From NCBI RefSeq assembly GCF_004343705.1, contig NZ_SKFH01000021.1, positions 1-32,147 on the forward strand: a DNA stretch of 32,147 nt, read 5' to 3'. The notes below the pieces were generated by a model. That model ran no database searches. It was given only the letters and a program-made list of their open reading frames with translations, and had not been told where the DNA came from. Numbering within the stretch: position 1 is the stretch's first letter; each line of letters starts with the position of its first letter. Of the stretch, positions 1-8,160 are shown piece after piece. The translations under genes were made by a program, and so were the position numbers. Source of the DNA: Flaviaesturariibacter aridisoli (GTDB lineage Bacteria > Bacteroidota > Bacteroidia > Chitinophagales > Chitinophagaceae).

Positions 1-3000
1 CGCAGGTGAACCCCGGCGGCACCGCTACGGTGACCATTCCTGCCACGACCTTCAGCGGTACCGACGCCTCCGACCTGAGCGGCGGTCGCATCAACTACAT
101 CCACATCCTTTCGTTCCCGGCCAACGCCACGACGGTGACCTTCGCCGCCGCAGCGACTACACCGGGTGGCGCAACCGCCAACGCAACCTATACCACCGCC
201 AACTTCCCGGTAGGAGGGGTGTACATCGCTACCAACGCTGCGGGCAACCCGTCTTCGGCTATCGTGGTCGATCCGGCCAACGGCGCGGTGAACGTTGACT
301 TCACCTACAAAGTGGTCGACAACGCCAACCGGGAAAGCGCGGCTTCGGGCATTGCCCGCCAGCCGCTGACCGACCTGACCATTGCCGGTACGGTTTACGA
401 CGACGTGACCGCTGGTACGATCGACGGCACGCCGATCTCCAACGCCGGAGGCCAGCTGTACGTGAACCTCGTCAACACGGCGACGAACACCGTAGTGGCC
501 AGCCAGGCCCTTACCGACGGCACGTTCAGCTTTGGCACTGCCGACGGTCTTCGCAACGACATCGGTACCTACCGCCTTGTGCTGACCAGCAGCGCTTCGG
601 CAACCGCGTCCACACTGCCCTCCACCGCCTGGGTATACATGGCAGAAGGCAGCAGCGGCACGAGCGGCGACGCCCTGGCCAACGGCACCTTCGACTTCGG
701 CGGCAACGTCGGCACGAGCCGGACCATCGACTTCGCCATCGAGGCGCTGCCGGTGCCTGCCGCACTGACGATCGCCACGCCGCAGGTGAACCCCGGTGGC
801 ACCAATACGGTGACCATCCCGGCCGCAACCTTTGTGGCTTCCGATGCGACCGACCTGGGCGGCGGTGCCGTCAGCTACATCCGCATCACGGCCCTGCCGG
901 CCAATGCTACCTCGGTGACCCTCAGCGGCAGCACGACGCCTGGCGGCCCGGTCAGTACGGTAACCTATGGTACCGGCTTCACGGCCTTCCCGGCCGGCGG
1001 CGTGTACCTGGCTACCAACGCGTCGGGCAACCCCACGCAAGCCATCACGGTTGATCCCGTGAACGGCGCCGTGAACGTCGACTTCACGTTCACCGCCATC
1101 GACAACTCGGGCAAGGAAAGCCTGACGAGCGGCATCGCCCGCCAGCCCCTCACCGACATTGCGATCAGCGGTACCATTTACGACGATGTAAACGGCACCA
1201 AAGACGGCATCATCAACGGTACGCCGGTTGGCAGCCTCAGCAGCACGCAACTCTATGTGAGCCTCGTGAGCGGCGGCAACGTGGTAGCGACGCAGGCGGT
1301 TGCCGGCAACGGTACCTACAGCTTCTCGTCGGCCAACGGTGTGCAGACCGGTACTACCTACACGGTGGTGCTCAGCACTACGGCTGGAACCATCGGCCAG
1401 CCCGCTCCGGCCGCTGCCCTGCCCTCGGGTTGGGTGAATACGGCGGAAGGCACGACGGCCGCCGGCGACGGCGACCACAACGGCCAGGCCAGCACCGGCG
1501 CGCTCGCCGGTAACAGCACGGTGAACTTCGGCGTCAACGCACTGCCGGTAGCGACCAGCAGCACCAGCACCGCCCTGGCCAACCCCAGCGGCAACACGCT
1601 CGTGACCATTCCTTCGGCTTCCTTCCCGGGCACCGATCCGGAAGTAAACAACACGGGTGAGATCAGCTTCGTGCACCTGACGTCTTTCCCCTCGAACGTA
1701 ACGTCGGTATACGCCTACAGCAGCACCTCGGTCAATGGACCGTTCGCCTTCGCTACCTATACGTCGTTCCCTGCCGGCGGCATTTACCTGCCCACCAGCC
1801 TTCCCGGCTACCTGTTGCCGGTAGACGCCCTGCAGATCGATCCCGTAGACAATGCGCTGAACGCACAATTCAACTATACCATCATCGATACCGCCGGCTA
1901 CGAAAGCAACGGTGCCGTTACCACGGTTCCGTTTACCCTCGGTGCCATCAACGGTACGGTGTACAACGACTTCAACGCCCTCCTCGATGGACTTATCAAC
2001 GGGGTTGGTACAAACCTGACCAACCAGCTTTATGTGAATGCAGTGAGCGGCACAACGGTGGCAGCTTCGGCACAAGTAGCCGCCGACGGTACCTATGTGC
2101 TTGCAGGACTCACCACCGGCACCTATACGCTGACACTTACGACTTCGGCCGCAGGCAACAGCGCAGCACTGCCCGCCGGCTGGAACCATACGGGTGAAGG
2201 CGTTTCGGCAACACAGCCCTCGGGCGACGGAACCCCCAACGGCCTCCTCACCGTAACCATCGGATCGGACGGTCTTGCCGGTGCCAACTTCGGCATCGAC
2301 GCACGCCCGATCGCCAACAACGCCACGGCGCCCACGCAGGTGAATCCCGGCGGCACCAATACGATCACGATCCCTGCCACGTCCTTCAGCGGCACCGACC
2401 CCGATGCGGCCAACGGCGGCGAGATCCAGTACGTGCGCCTCATGACCTTCCCGACCAATGTGACCTCGATCACAGTGACGGGCGCGCTGACCCCCGGTGG
2501 CGCAGTGACGACGACGACCTATAACTCAACCGACTTCCCCGCGGGCGGTATCTACTTCGCTACCGAAGACAACGGCAACCTGTCGAACGCCAACGCGTTC
2601 CAGACAGACCCGGTGAACGGCAGCAACAGCATCGGCATCCAGTTCAAGGTGGTGGATAATGCCGGCCAGCAAAGTCTGGCGATCGCCACCCTGACGCAGC
2701 CGCTCAGCGACCTGTTCCTGACGGGTACGGTTTACGACGATGTGAATGGCGGCACCATCAACGGCACGCCGATCTTCAACGCCGGCGGACCGCTCTTTGT
2801 GAACCTCGTTGATACCGCTACCAATACGGTGATCGCAAGCAAGCAATTGACCGACGGCACCTTCAGCTTCAGCACCGCCAACGGCCTCCAGGGGAATGTG
2901 GGCAGCTACCAGCTGATCCTCGCCAAGAGCGCCACGGCCACGGTTGCTTCGCTGCCCTCCACAGCGTGGGTGTACCTCGCCGAAGGCATTACCGGCAGTA

Positions 3001-6000
3001 CCGGTGATGGCAACGCGAACGGTGCCTATGCATTCGGTGGCAACGTAGCGACCAGCCAGGTAATCGACTTCGCCATCGACGCGCGGCCGACCGCCAGCAG
3101 CAACAGCGCTGTGACCCAGGTGAACCCCGGTGGTTCGAACAGCGTGGTGGTTCCGGCCGGCACCTTCAGCGGCTCCGATGCCGGTGATCTTGCAGGTGGT
3201 GCCATCAGCTATGTGCACCTCACGGCCTTCCCCACAAACGCCACCTCGATCACCGTAACCGGTGCCGCCACGCCCGGCGGCGCGGTATCGACAACGACCT
3301 ATACCTCGGCTGACTTCCCTGCCGGCGGCCTCTACATCGCTACGGCGGCAAACGGCAACCTGCTCGACGCCAATGCGGTGCAGGTGGATCCCCAGAACGG
3401 TGCCGTCACCGTGGGCATTACCTACCAGGTGGTGGACAACTCCGGTGTGGAAAGCACGACGCCCGCCACGGCCAGCCAGCCCTTCAGCGACCTGCTGATT
3501 TCGGGTACGGTATACAATGACGCCGACGGCAGCACCGACGCGCTCATCGACGGCACGCCGATCTCCAACGCCGGCGGTCAACTCTATGTGAACCTCGTGA
3601 ATGCCCAGACCGGCACCGTTGTGGCCAGCAAGCTGCTGACCGACGGTACCTACTCCTTCGGCACGGCCGATGGACTGGAATCTACGGTGACCACCTACCA
3701 GATCGTGCTCGCCAACAGCCCTGCGGCCCTGGCGCCGGTACTGCCCAACGCTTCGGCCTGGGTGAATACGGGTGAAGGCCTGACGGCTACCGCCGGTGAC
3801 GGCTTCCCCAACGGCCGCTACCAGGTGGGTACGATCAGCGCTTCGCGCACCGTGGACTTCGGTATCGACGCCCGCCCCGTGCCGGCGATCCTGACCACGG
3901 CCCCCACGCAGGTGAACCCCGGCGCCACCAATACGGTGACGATCCCGGCGACCACTTTTGCAGCCAATGACGCTACCGATATCAGTGGCGGCCTCGTGAC
4001 CTATATTCACATCACGGCCTTCCCCACGAATGCGACGACGATCAATTTCGCGGCGGCGGCTACGACACTGGGCGGCGCTACCAGCGCACTCAGCTACAAC
4101 TCGGGCAACTTCCCCGCCGGCGGCGTCTATGTAGCCACCAACGGCAGCGGCAACCCCGTAAGTGGCATCACGGTAGACCCGGTAGACGGTGCGGTGAACG
4201 TGGACATCAGCTTCCGCGCCATCGACAACGCCAACCAGGAAAGCAGCACGACGGGCATCGCCCGCCAGCCCCTCAGCGACCTGCTGCTGACCGGTAACGT
4301 GTACGACGACGTAGACGGCGGCCTCATCGACGGTACCCGTATTTCTACGGCCGGCGGCCAGCTCTTTGTCAACCTGGTAGACACGGCCACCAACACGGTA
4401 ATCGCCAGCCAGCAACTGACCAACGGCACCTTCGCCTTCGGTACCGGCAACGGCCTGCGCACAGACGTGTCGACCTACAAGCTCGTGCTGACCAAGACCG
4501 CTACGCTCGCTACGCCTTCCCTGCCTTCTGCTGCCTGGGTAAACCTGGCCGAAGGCCTCAGCGGTACCACGGGCGACGGCCTGGGTAACGGCGGCTACGC
4601 CCTCGGTGGCGTGGTAACGGTTAATACGACGGTAGACTTCGGTGTCGACGCCCGCCCGGTGGCCGTTCCCCTCACGGTGGCTACACCGAAGGTGAACCCC
4701 GGTGGCGCGCTTTTCATCGGCATCGCCAACAACCTCCCGCTCGCCTCCGACCCGGTGGACGTAGCTGGTGGCCAGGTGAAACGCCTGCACGTACTGACGC
4801 TTCCGACTAATGTCGATGCGATCAAGGTGACAGCTTCCGAAACACCTAATGGCGCCCTGGCCTTCACTACGTATACGGCTGCCACCTTCCCGGCCGGCGG
4901 TATCTACGTAGCCACCAACGCCAGCGGCTCAACGCTCGACTCCTTCTTTATCGATCCCATCAACGGAACAGTGACCGTAGAAATACAGTTCCGCTCCATC
5001 GACCAGGCCGGCGTGGAAAGCGCCAACATCGGCCTCGGACAGATCCCGGTGGGCGACCTCACGATCAGCGGTAGCGTATACAACGACGTCAACGGCAACA
5101 ACGACGGCATCGTGAACGGTACACTTATTTCCAACGCCGGCGGTCCGCTTTATGTGAACCTGGTAGACGGCACCAACACGGTCATCAGCAGCAAGGCGGT
5201 GACGGGCGGCGCTTTCTCCTTCGGCACCGCCGACGGCCTGCGCAACGACGATGCCACCTACCGTGTGATCCTGGCGGCATCGCCCGCGGCTACAACGCAG
5301 GGCCTGCCCAACGCAACGGAGTGGGTAAATACGGGTGAAGGTCCGGGCAGCGCCCCCGATGGTCTGCCCAACGGCCGCTACACGTTGAGCGCCGCCGTAA
5401 CGGCTCCGCTGACCGTCGACTTCGGTATCGATGCCCGCCCGGTAACCAATACGCTCATCACGGCCACGGGCCAGCTCAACCCGGGCGGTTCCACGCTCGT
5501 CACAGTTCCGGCCACGACCTTTGCCGGTACGGATGCCGATGCAGGCAATGGCGGCGTGATCAGCTTCCTGCACGTTACTTCGTTCCCGACCAATGCCACG
5601 TCGATCGCCTTTGCCTCCGCGGCAACGACGGTAGACGGCACCTACGGCGCGGTGACCTACACAGCTGCCACCTTCCCGGCCGGCGGTGTGTACCTGGCCA
5701 CGAACACGGCCGGTAACCCCACGGCTGCCCTCCAGGTAGACCCGGTAGACGGCGCCGTGACGGTGGACATTTCCTACCGCACGATCGACAACGCGTCCGT
5801 GGAAAGCAACCATACCGGCATCGCCCGCCAGCCCTTCACGGCACTCCTGGTGAGCGGTAACGTATACGACGACTACAATGGCCTTACCGACGCGCTGCTC
5901 AACGGCACCGGTACCAGCGCCGGCAACATGCTCTATGTAAACGCCGTTAGCGCTGGTAGCGTAGTGGCCTCCGCCCAAGTGCTGGCCGATGGCAGCTGGT

Positions 6001-7295
6001 CGATCGACGACCTGACGCCCGGCAGCTACAGCCTGGTGCTCAGCACCGCCTCCAGCAGCAGCACCGCCGCGGTGCCCGCGGGTTGGGTGATCATGGGCGA
6101 AGGCACCGGCACGGGCTCCGACGGATCGGTCAACGGTAGTACGCCGCTGACCCTCGTTGCCGCCAACGTGACGAACATCAACTTCACCATCGAGCGCTAC
6201 GCAACGGCCGACGACAAGATCTATAGCCTCGGCCCGAACACGAACCCGAACATCGAGCACACAACGATCGCCAACACGGCCAACCCGGCCCAGAGCTATG
6301 CCGCCCGCATCAACCTGAGCGGCGCCGCCTCCAGCGGCAGCACTCCAGGTGCGCTCACCGGCCTCGACGCCGATGGCAACAACGGTTCCGCCCTCACGCT
6401 CACCACCGGTACGCCCAACGTATCGGTGCTCATCGACCCGGCTTCGTACAGCGGCCTGCGCTACGGCCAGACCTTCGTGGACGCCATGGTGGTTCAATAC
6501 GCCGGCATCCAGCTCCAGCCGGGCGGTTGCCAGGCCGGTGACATCGGCAACGGCGCCTGCTCGCTTTACAACAACGCGACGGGCCTGTGGGAGATTCCTG
6601 CCTACGACCTGAGCCAGCTCAAAGTGCTGGTGCGCAACGGAGCCGGCAGCGTTTCGTTCAACTACGCCTGGAAAGACGCAGCGGGTGCTACGGGTACGTT
6701 TGCTACCTACACCATCGGCTTCGAGCAGAACCTGCCGGTGCACCTCATCACCTTTACCGGTGAAAAGCGGGGCAGCAACGCGGTGCTGAACTGGAAGAGC
6801 GTGAACGAGTCGAACTTCCGCGGCTATGGCGTAGAGCGCAGCCTCGACGGACGCAGCTTTACCCAGGTAGGCTTTGTAAATGGCCGCAACCTGAGCTCCG
6901 AGCAGCTGTACAGCTACACCGACAACCTGGGCAGCCTGCCTGCCGGCCGCGTGTACTACCGCCTCAAGCAGCTCGACATCAACGGCTCGTTTACCTACAG
7001 CCCCGTAGTGACCCTCAACCTCGGCAGCCAGGGCATCGACCCGGGTGTGACCCTGCTCAGCAACCCGGTGAAGAGCCAGCTGCGCCTGCAGGTGCGTACG
7101 GCCGCGGCTACCAAAGCCAGCCTGTACCTCACCGATGGCAACGGCCGCGTCGTGTTCCGCCAGGAGCGCGAGCTGCCCGCCGGCACGACGGCGCTGTCCG
7201 TCGACCTGCCGTCCTTCCTCGCCGGTGGCATCTACCACCTGGTGACGCAGTTCGACGGGAATCAGTACAACAACAAAGTGCTGGTCGATCGCTAA
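1..7295 (+). CDS. Giant repetitive T9SS type A surface protein, 5' partial
   Basis: The reading frame is already open at the window edge, and the first residues (Gln-Val-Asn-Pro-Gly-Gly) are the start of a repeat unit. The GTG at 6 is therefore not the true start, and the N-terminus with its signal peptide lies upstream. About 2430 residues are visible. Counting from nt 6, residues 2-2060 form eight ~260-residue repeats. Each has an NPGG-starting beta-rich half and a half resembling SdrD-B/Cna-B folds, with a D-D/N-x-N/D-G type acidic loop. Residues 2061-2240 are unassigned and contain the only two cysteines I noticed. Residues 2243-2339 (LPVHLITFTGEKRG onward) form the FN3-like domain that often precedes sorting signals. 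Residues 2345-2429 are a type A T9SS sorting domain (LLSNPV, then ending NKVLVDR). It is probably exported and cell-surface anchored as an adhesin or structural protein. The ligand is unknown. No enzyme motif was seen. Confidence 0.93.
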   Translation, partial: QVNPGGTATVTIPATTFSGTDASDLSGGRINYIHILSFPANATTVTFAAAATTPGGATANATYTTANFPVGGVYIATNAAGNPSSAIVVDPANGAVNVDFTYKVVDNANRESAASGIARQPLTDLTIAGTVYDDVTAGTIDGTPISNAGGQLYVNLVNTATNTVVASQALTDGTFSFGTADGLRNDIGTYRLVLTSSASATASTLPSTAWVYMAEGSSGTSGDALANGTFDFGGNVGTSRTIDFAIEALPVPAALTIATPQVNPGGTNTVTIPAATFVASDATDLGGGAVSYIRITALPANATSVTLSGSTTPGGPVSTVTYGTGFTAFPAGGVYLATNASGNPTQAITVDPVNGAVNVDFTFTAIDNSGKESLTSGIARQPLTDIAISGTIYDDVNGTKDGIINGTPVGSLSSTQLYVSLVSGGNVVATQAVAGNGTYSFSSANGVQTGTTYTVVLSTTAGTIGQPAPAAALPSGWVNTAEGTTAAGDGDHNGQASTGALAGNSTVNFGVNALPVATSSTSTALANPSGNTLVTIPSASFPGTDPEVNNTGEISFVHLTSFPSNVTSVYAYSSTSVNGPFAFATYTSFPAGGIYLPTSLPGYLLPVDALQIDPVDNALNAQFNYTIIDTAGYESNGAVTTVPFTLGAINGTVYNDFNALLDGLINGVGTNLTNQLYVNAVSGTTVAASAQVAADGTYVLAGLTTGTYTLTLTTSAAGNSAALPAGWNHTGEGVSATQPSGDGTPNGLLTVTIGSDGLAGANFGIDARPIANNATAPTQVNPGGTNTITIPATSFSGTDPDAANGGEIQYVRLMTFPTNVTSITVTGALTPGGAVTTTTYNSTDFPAGGIYFATEDNGNLSNANAFQTDPVNGSNSIGIQFKVVDNAGQQSLAIATLTQPLSDLFLTGTVYDDVNGGTINGTPIFNAGGPLFVNLVDTATNTVIASKQLTDGTFSFSTANGLQGNVGSYQLILAKSATATVASLPSTAWVYLAEGITGSTGDGNANGAYAFGGNVATSQVIDFAIDARPTASSNSAVTQVNPGGSNSVVVPAGTFSGSDAGDLAGGAISYVHLTAFPTNATSITVTGAATPGGAVSTTTYTSADFPAGGLYIATAANGNLLDANAVQVDPQNGAVTVGITYQVVDNSGVESTTPATASQPFSDLLISGTVYNDADGSTDALIDGTPISNAGGQLYVNLVNAQTGTVVASKLLTDGTYSFGTADGLESTVTTYQIVLANSPAALAPVLPNASAWVNTGEGLTATAGDGFPNGRYQVGTISASRTVDFGIDARPVPAILTTAPTQVNPGATNTVTIPATTFAANDATDISGGLVTYIHITAFPTNATTINFAAAATTLGGATSALSYNSGNFPAGGVYVATNGSGNPVSGITVDPVDGAVNVDISFRAIDNANQESSTTGIARQPLSDLLLTGNVYDDVDGGLIDGTRISTAGGQLFVNLVDTATNTVIASQQLTNGTFAFGTGNGLRTDVSTYKLVLTKTATLATPSLPSAAWVNLAEGLSGTTGDGLGNGGYALGGVVTVNTTVDFGVDARPVAVPLTVATPKVNPGGALFIGIANNLPLASDPVDVAGGQVKRLHVLTLPTNVDAIKVTASETPNGALAFTTYTAATFPAGGIYVATNASGSTLDSFFIDPINGTVTVEIQFRSIDQAGVESANIGLGQIPVGDLTISGSVYNDVNGNNDGIVNGTLISNAGGPLYVNLVDGTNTVISSKAVTGGAFSFGTADGLRNDDATYRVILAASPAATTQGLPNATEWVNTGEGPGSAPDGLPNGRYTLSAAVTAPLTVDFGIDARPVTNTLITATGQLNPGGSTLVTVPATTFAGTDADAGNGGVISFLHVTSFPTNATSIAFASAATTVDGTYGAVTYTAATFPAGGVYLATNTAGNPTAALQVDPVDGAVTVDISYRTIDNASVESNHTGIARQPFTALLVSGNVYDDYNGLTDALLNGTGTSAGNMLYVNAVSAGSVVASAQVLADGSWSIDDLTPGSYSLVLSTASSSSTAAVPAGWVIMGEGTGTGSDGSVNGSTPLTLVAANVTNINFTIERYATADDKIYSLGPNTNPNIEHTTIANTANPAQSYAARINLSGAASSGSTPGALTGLDADGNNGSALTLTTGTPNVSVLIDPASYSGLRYGQTFVDAMVVQYAGIQLQPGGCQAGDIGNGACSLYNNATGLWEIPAYDLSQLKVLVRNGAGSVSFNYAWKDAAGATGTFATYTIGFEQNLPVHLITFTGEKRGSNAVLNWKSVNESNFRGYGVERSLDGRSFTQVGFVNGRNLSSEQLYSYTDNLGSLPAGRVYYRLKQLDINGSFTYSPVVTLNLGSQGIDPGVTLLSNPVKSQLRLQVRTAAATKASLYLTDGNGRVVFRQERELPAGTTALSVDLPSFLAGGIYHLVTQFDGNQYNNKVLVDR
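9..6190 (+). repeat. Eight in-frame ~780-bp protein-coding repeats
   Basis: The Asn codon of the NPGG (or NPSG) motif that opens each unit falls at about 9, 789, 1581, 2343, 3123, 3915, 4695 and 5478. Periods are 780, 792, 762, 780, 792, 780 and 783 bp. Recurrent landmarks in order are NPGG, FSGTDA, FPAGG(I/V)Y(L/V/I)AT, VDPVNGAV, ARQPL(T/S)DL, GTVYDDVNG, DGTPISNAGG, LYVNLV, GEG and FGIDARP. Units differ mostly at synonymous and loop positions. Units 3 and 8 share a distinct second half (LYVNAVS, then AQV-x-ADG), so at least two subtypes exist. I saw no cysteine within the units. Confidence 0.92.
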
Positions 7296-7320
7296 CGAAT
7301 GTTCCTGTATGTGATACAAA

Positions 7321-7347
7321 GGGCTCCCGAACGGGAGCCCTTTTTTT
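7321..7347 (+). terminator. Rho-independent terminator after the first giant gene
   Basis: A perfect 8-bp stem (GGGCTCCC, loop GAAC, GGGAGCCC) is followed immediately by seven T residues, 25 nt after the stop codon at 7295. An AAA precedes the stem, so weak bidirectional action is possible. It separates the first giant gene from the regulator gene. Confidence 0.93.
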
Positions 7348-7401
7348 GCCCCTTGCCGCTCATTCAAGGAGGGGCTGGAAAAACCCGTTTCCCGAACAAT
7401 C

Positions 7402-7437
7402 CCTGATAGATCAGGTAACCTCCTAATTCATTAGGAG
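7402..7437 (+). promoter_or_regulatory. Two tandem palindromes, candidate autoregulatory operators
   Basis: Two perfect inverted repeats sit upstream of the BlaI-like gene: CCTGAT-AG-ATCAGG at 7402-7415 and CTCCTAAT-TC-ATTAGGAG at 7420-7437. Both fit CCTRAT-N2-ATYAGG, and their centres (7408.5 and 7428.5) are exactly 20 bp apart, close to two helical turns. BlaI/MecI repressors bind palindromic operators as dimers and commonly autoregulate. Assigning these sites to the downstream protein is inference from position and symmetry. The AGGAG in the second palindrome lies 24 nt before the chosen ATG, too far to be its ribosome-binding site. Confidence 0.6.
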
Positions 7438-7461
7438 TATATTTAATGAAAATATTCGTTG

Positions 7462-7824
7462 ATGATCAAGCTGGCCAAAAGAGAAGAACAGATCATGCTG
7501 GTATTCTGGGACCTCGGGAAAGCCTTTATCCGCGACGTGATCCCGTTGCTGCCCGACCCGAAGCTACATTACAACAGTGTGGCGACCACGGTGCGGATCC
7601 TGGAAGAGAAAGGCTTCCTGGGGCGTGAATCGGTGGGCAATATGCACCAGTATTTTCCTCTCATCCCGCGCGACGACTACCAGCGTCATGCGCTGAAGGA
7701 CATTGTGAGCCAGTACTTCGGCAATTCCTACCCACGGATGTTGGCCTTCTTCGCCAAAGAGCAAAACCTGGGTGAGCGGGAGCTTGCCGAAATCCTGGAC
7801 CTGATCAAAAAGCAAAAGCCATGA
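7462..7824 (+). CDS. BlaI/MecI/CopY-family transcriptional repressor
   Basis: This gene encodes about 120 residues, the usual length of the family. Residues 4-75 read as the BlaI winged helix: KREEQIMLVFW, then an FIRDVIPLLPD helix, the recognition helix YNSVATTVRILEEKGFL, and a wing ending HQYFPLI. Residues 80-120 (LKDIVSQYF, then FFAKEQNLGERELAEILDLI) match the C-terminal dimerisation helices. The protein should bind palindromic DNA as a dimer in the cytoplasm. Family members are often inactivated by cleavage by a BlaR1/M56 membrane sensor, but no such gene lies next to this one, and the neighbours are giant surface-protein genes. I chose ATG 7462; an in-frame TTG at 7459 would add one residue. 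It is probably monocistronic and self-controlled through the palindromes at 7402-7437. Its target genes are unknown. Confidence 0.93.
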   Translation: MIKLAKREEQIMLVFWDLGKAFIRDVIPLLPDPKLHYNSVATTVRILEEKGFLGRESVGNMHQYFPLIPRDDYQRHALKDIVSQYFGNSYPRMLAFFAKEQNLGERELAEILDLIKKQKP

Positions 7825-7914
7825 TTCCGCACCCTGCCTGTGGCCGTCCTGCCGGCGTCGGCGGGTAGAAAAAAATTAATTTTTCTTTAATCTAGTAGAA
7901 ATACTATACCTTCC

Positions 7915-7950
7915 ATCCGCATCTCCCCAACGGGCGATGCGGATTTTTTT
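7915..7950 (+). terminator. Rho-independent terminator downstream of the regulator gene
   Basis: A 9-bp perfect stem (ATCCGCATC at 7915-7923 with GATGCGGAT at 7936-7944) is followed by a run of T through 7950. The 12-nt loop can itself pair as CCC-AAC-GGG. It lies about 90 nt after the BlaI-like stop and probably ends that transcript. An AT-rich stretch just upstream leaves open a short independent RNA. Confidence 0.85.
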
Positions 7951-7990
7951 CCCGCCCTTCTATTATACGGTTCCGACAGAACATCCCAAA

Positions 7991-8087
7991 CTAACCTGTC
8001 CTAAACGCCTGTCCGCACTAACCTATTCAAAGCATCTGTCCGCACTAACCTGTCCCAAACGCCAGTCGTCTAACCTGTTGTCGCGCA
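7991..8087 (+). repeat. Tandem ~27-bp direct repeats upstream of the second giant gene
   Basis: Four head-to-tail units each begin CTAACCT: 7991-8017 (27 bp), 8018-8044 (27 bp), 8045-8069 (25 bp) and 8070-8087 (partial, 18 bp). Units 1 to 3 end in variants of GCC-x-GTC-CGCA. No spacers separate the units. The array ends 42 bp before the start codon, so it lies in the promoter or 5' leader. It could be protein-binding sites or slippage-prone DNA. Confidence 0.8.
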
Positions 8088-8108
8088 CCACAAGGACCTG
8101 AAAGCCCT

Positions 8109-8160
8109 AACAAAAACCTTATCTGCTTTATGAGACAGCGCATTGCTTTGCCTGGCACAA
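8109..8160 (+). promoter_or_regulatory. Conserved leader/start-codon block, copy 1
   Basis: The block spans 21 nt before the ATG at 8130 and about 10 codons after it. It is nearly identical to 20272-20323 before the third giant gene: both contain AAAAACCTTATCTG, then (C/T)TTTATGAG, then GCATTGC, with the same distance to the ATG. The A-rich stretch replaces a Shine-Dalgarno, as is common in Bacteroidota. Conservation on both sides of the start codon supports this start and hints at shared translational control. Confidence 0.7.

Larger units (their letters stand above)
7825..8129 (+). other. Intergenic region before the second giant gene
   Basis: These 305 bp contain no convincing gene. In order I see a GC hairpin at 7848-7865 (CCTGCCG, loop GCGT, CGGCGGG) without a direct T tract, and an AT-rich segment at 7868-7910 with a 14-bp palindrome AAAAATTAATTTTT at 7871-7884. 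Next come a short inverted repeat TAGTA-GAAA-TACTA at 7893-7906, a terminator at 7915-7950, tandem repeats at 7991-8087 and a conserved leader from 8109. No clear Bacteroidota -33 TTTG / -7 TAnnTTTG pair stands out, so the promoter of the downstream gene is not located. Confidence 0.7.

Noticed and set aside
6-8. GTG at the window edge as the true start of the first gene
   Set aside because: It falls inside the conserved QVNPGG repeat motif, and the frame is open to the edge with no signal peptide.
5080-5110. Dockerin or EF-hand reading of the acidic D-V-N-G-N-N-D-G loops
   Set aside because: There is one loop per beta-rich unit and no paired helices. The context fits SdrD-B/Cna-B-like domains better.
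7446-7628. 60-codon ORF with ATG 7446 and AGGAG eight bases upstream
   Set aside because: It is out of frame with the clear BlaI-like protein, its product resembles nothing, and the AGGAG is an arm of a palindrome.
7893-7906. TAGTA-GAAA-TACTA as a further BlaI-type operator
   Set aside because: It does not match the paired CCTRAT-N2-ATYAGG sites, and its half-sites are in the opposite order to the classical TACTACA/TGTAGTA operators.
7991-8087. Tandem repeats as a CRISPR array
   Set aside because: Units are head to tail with no spacers, are degenerate, and have no cas genes nearby.
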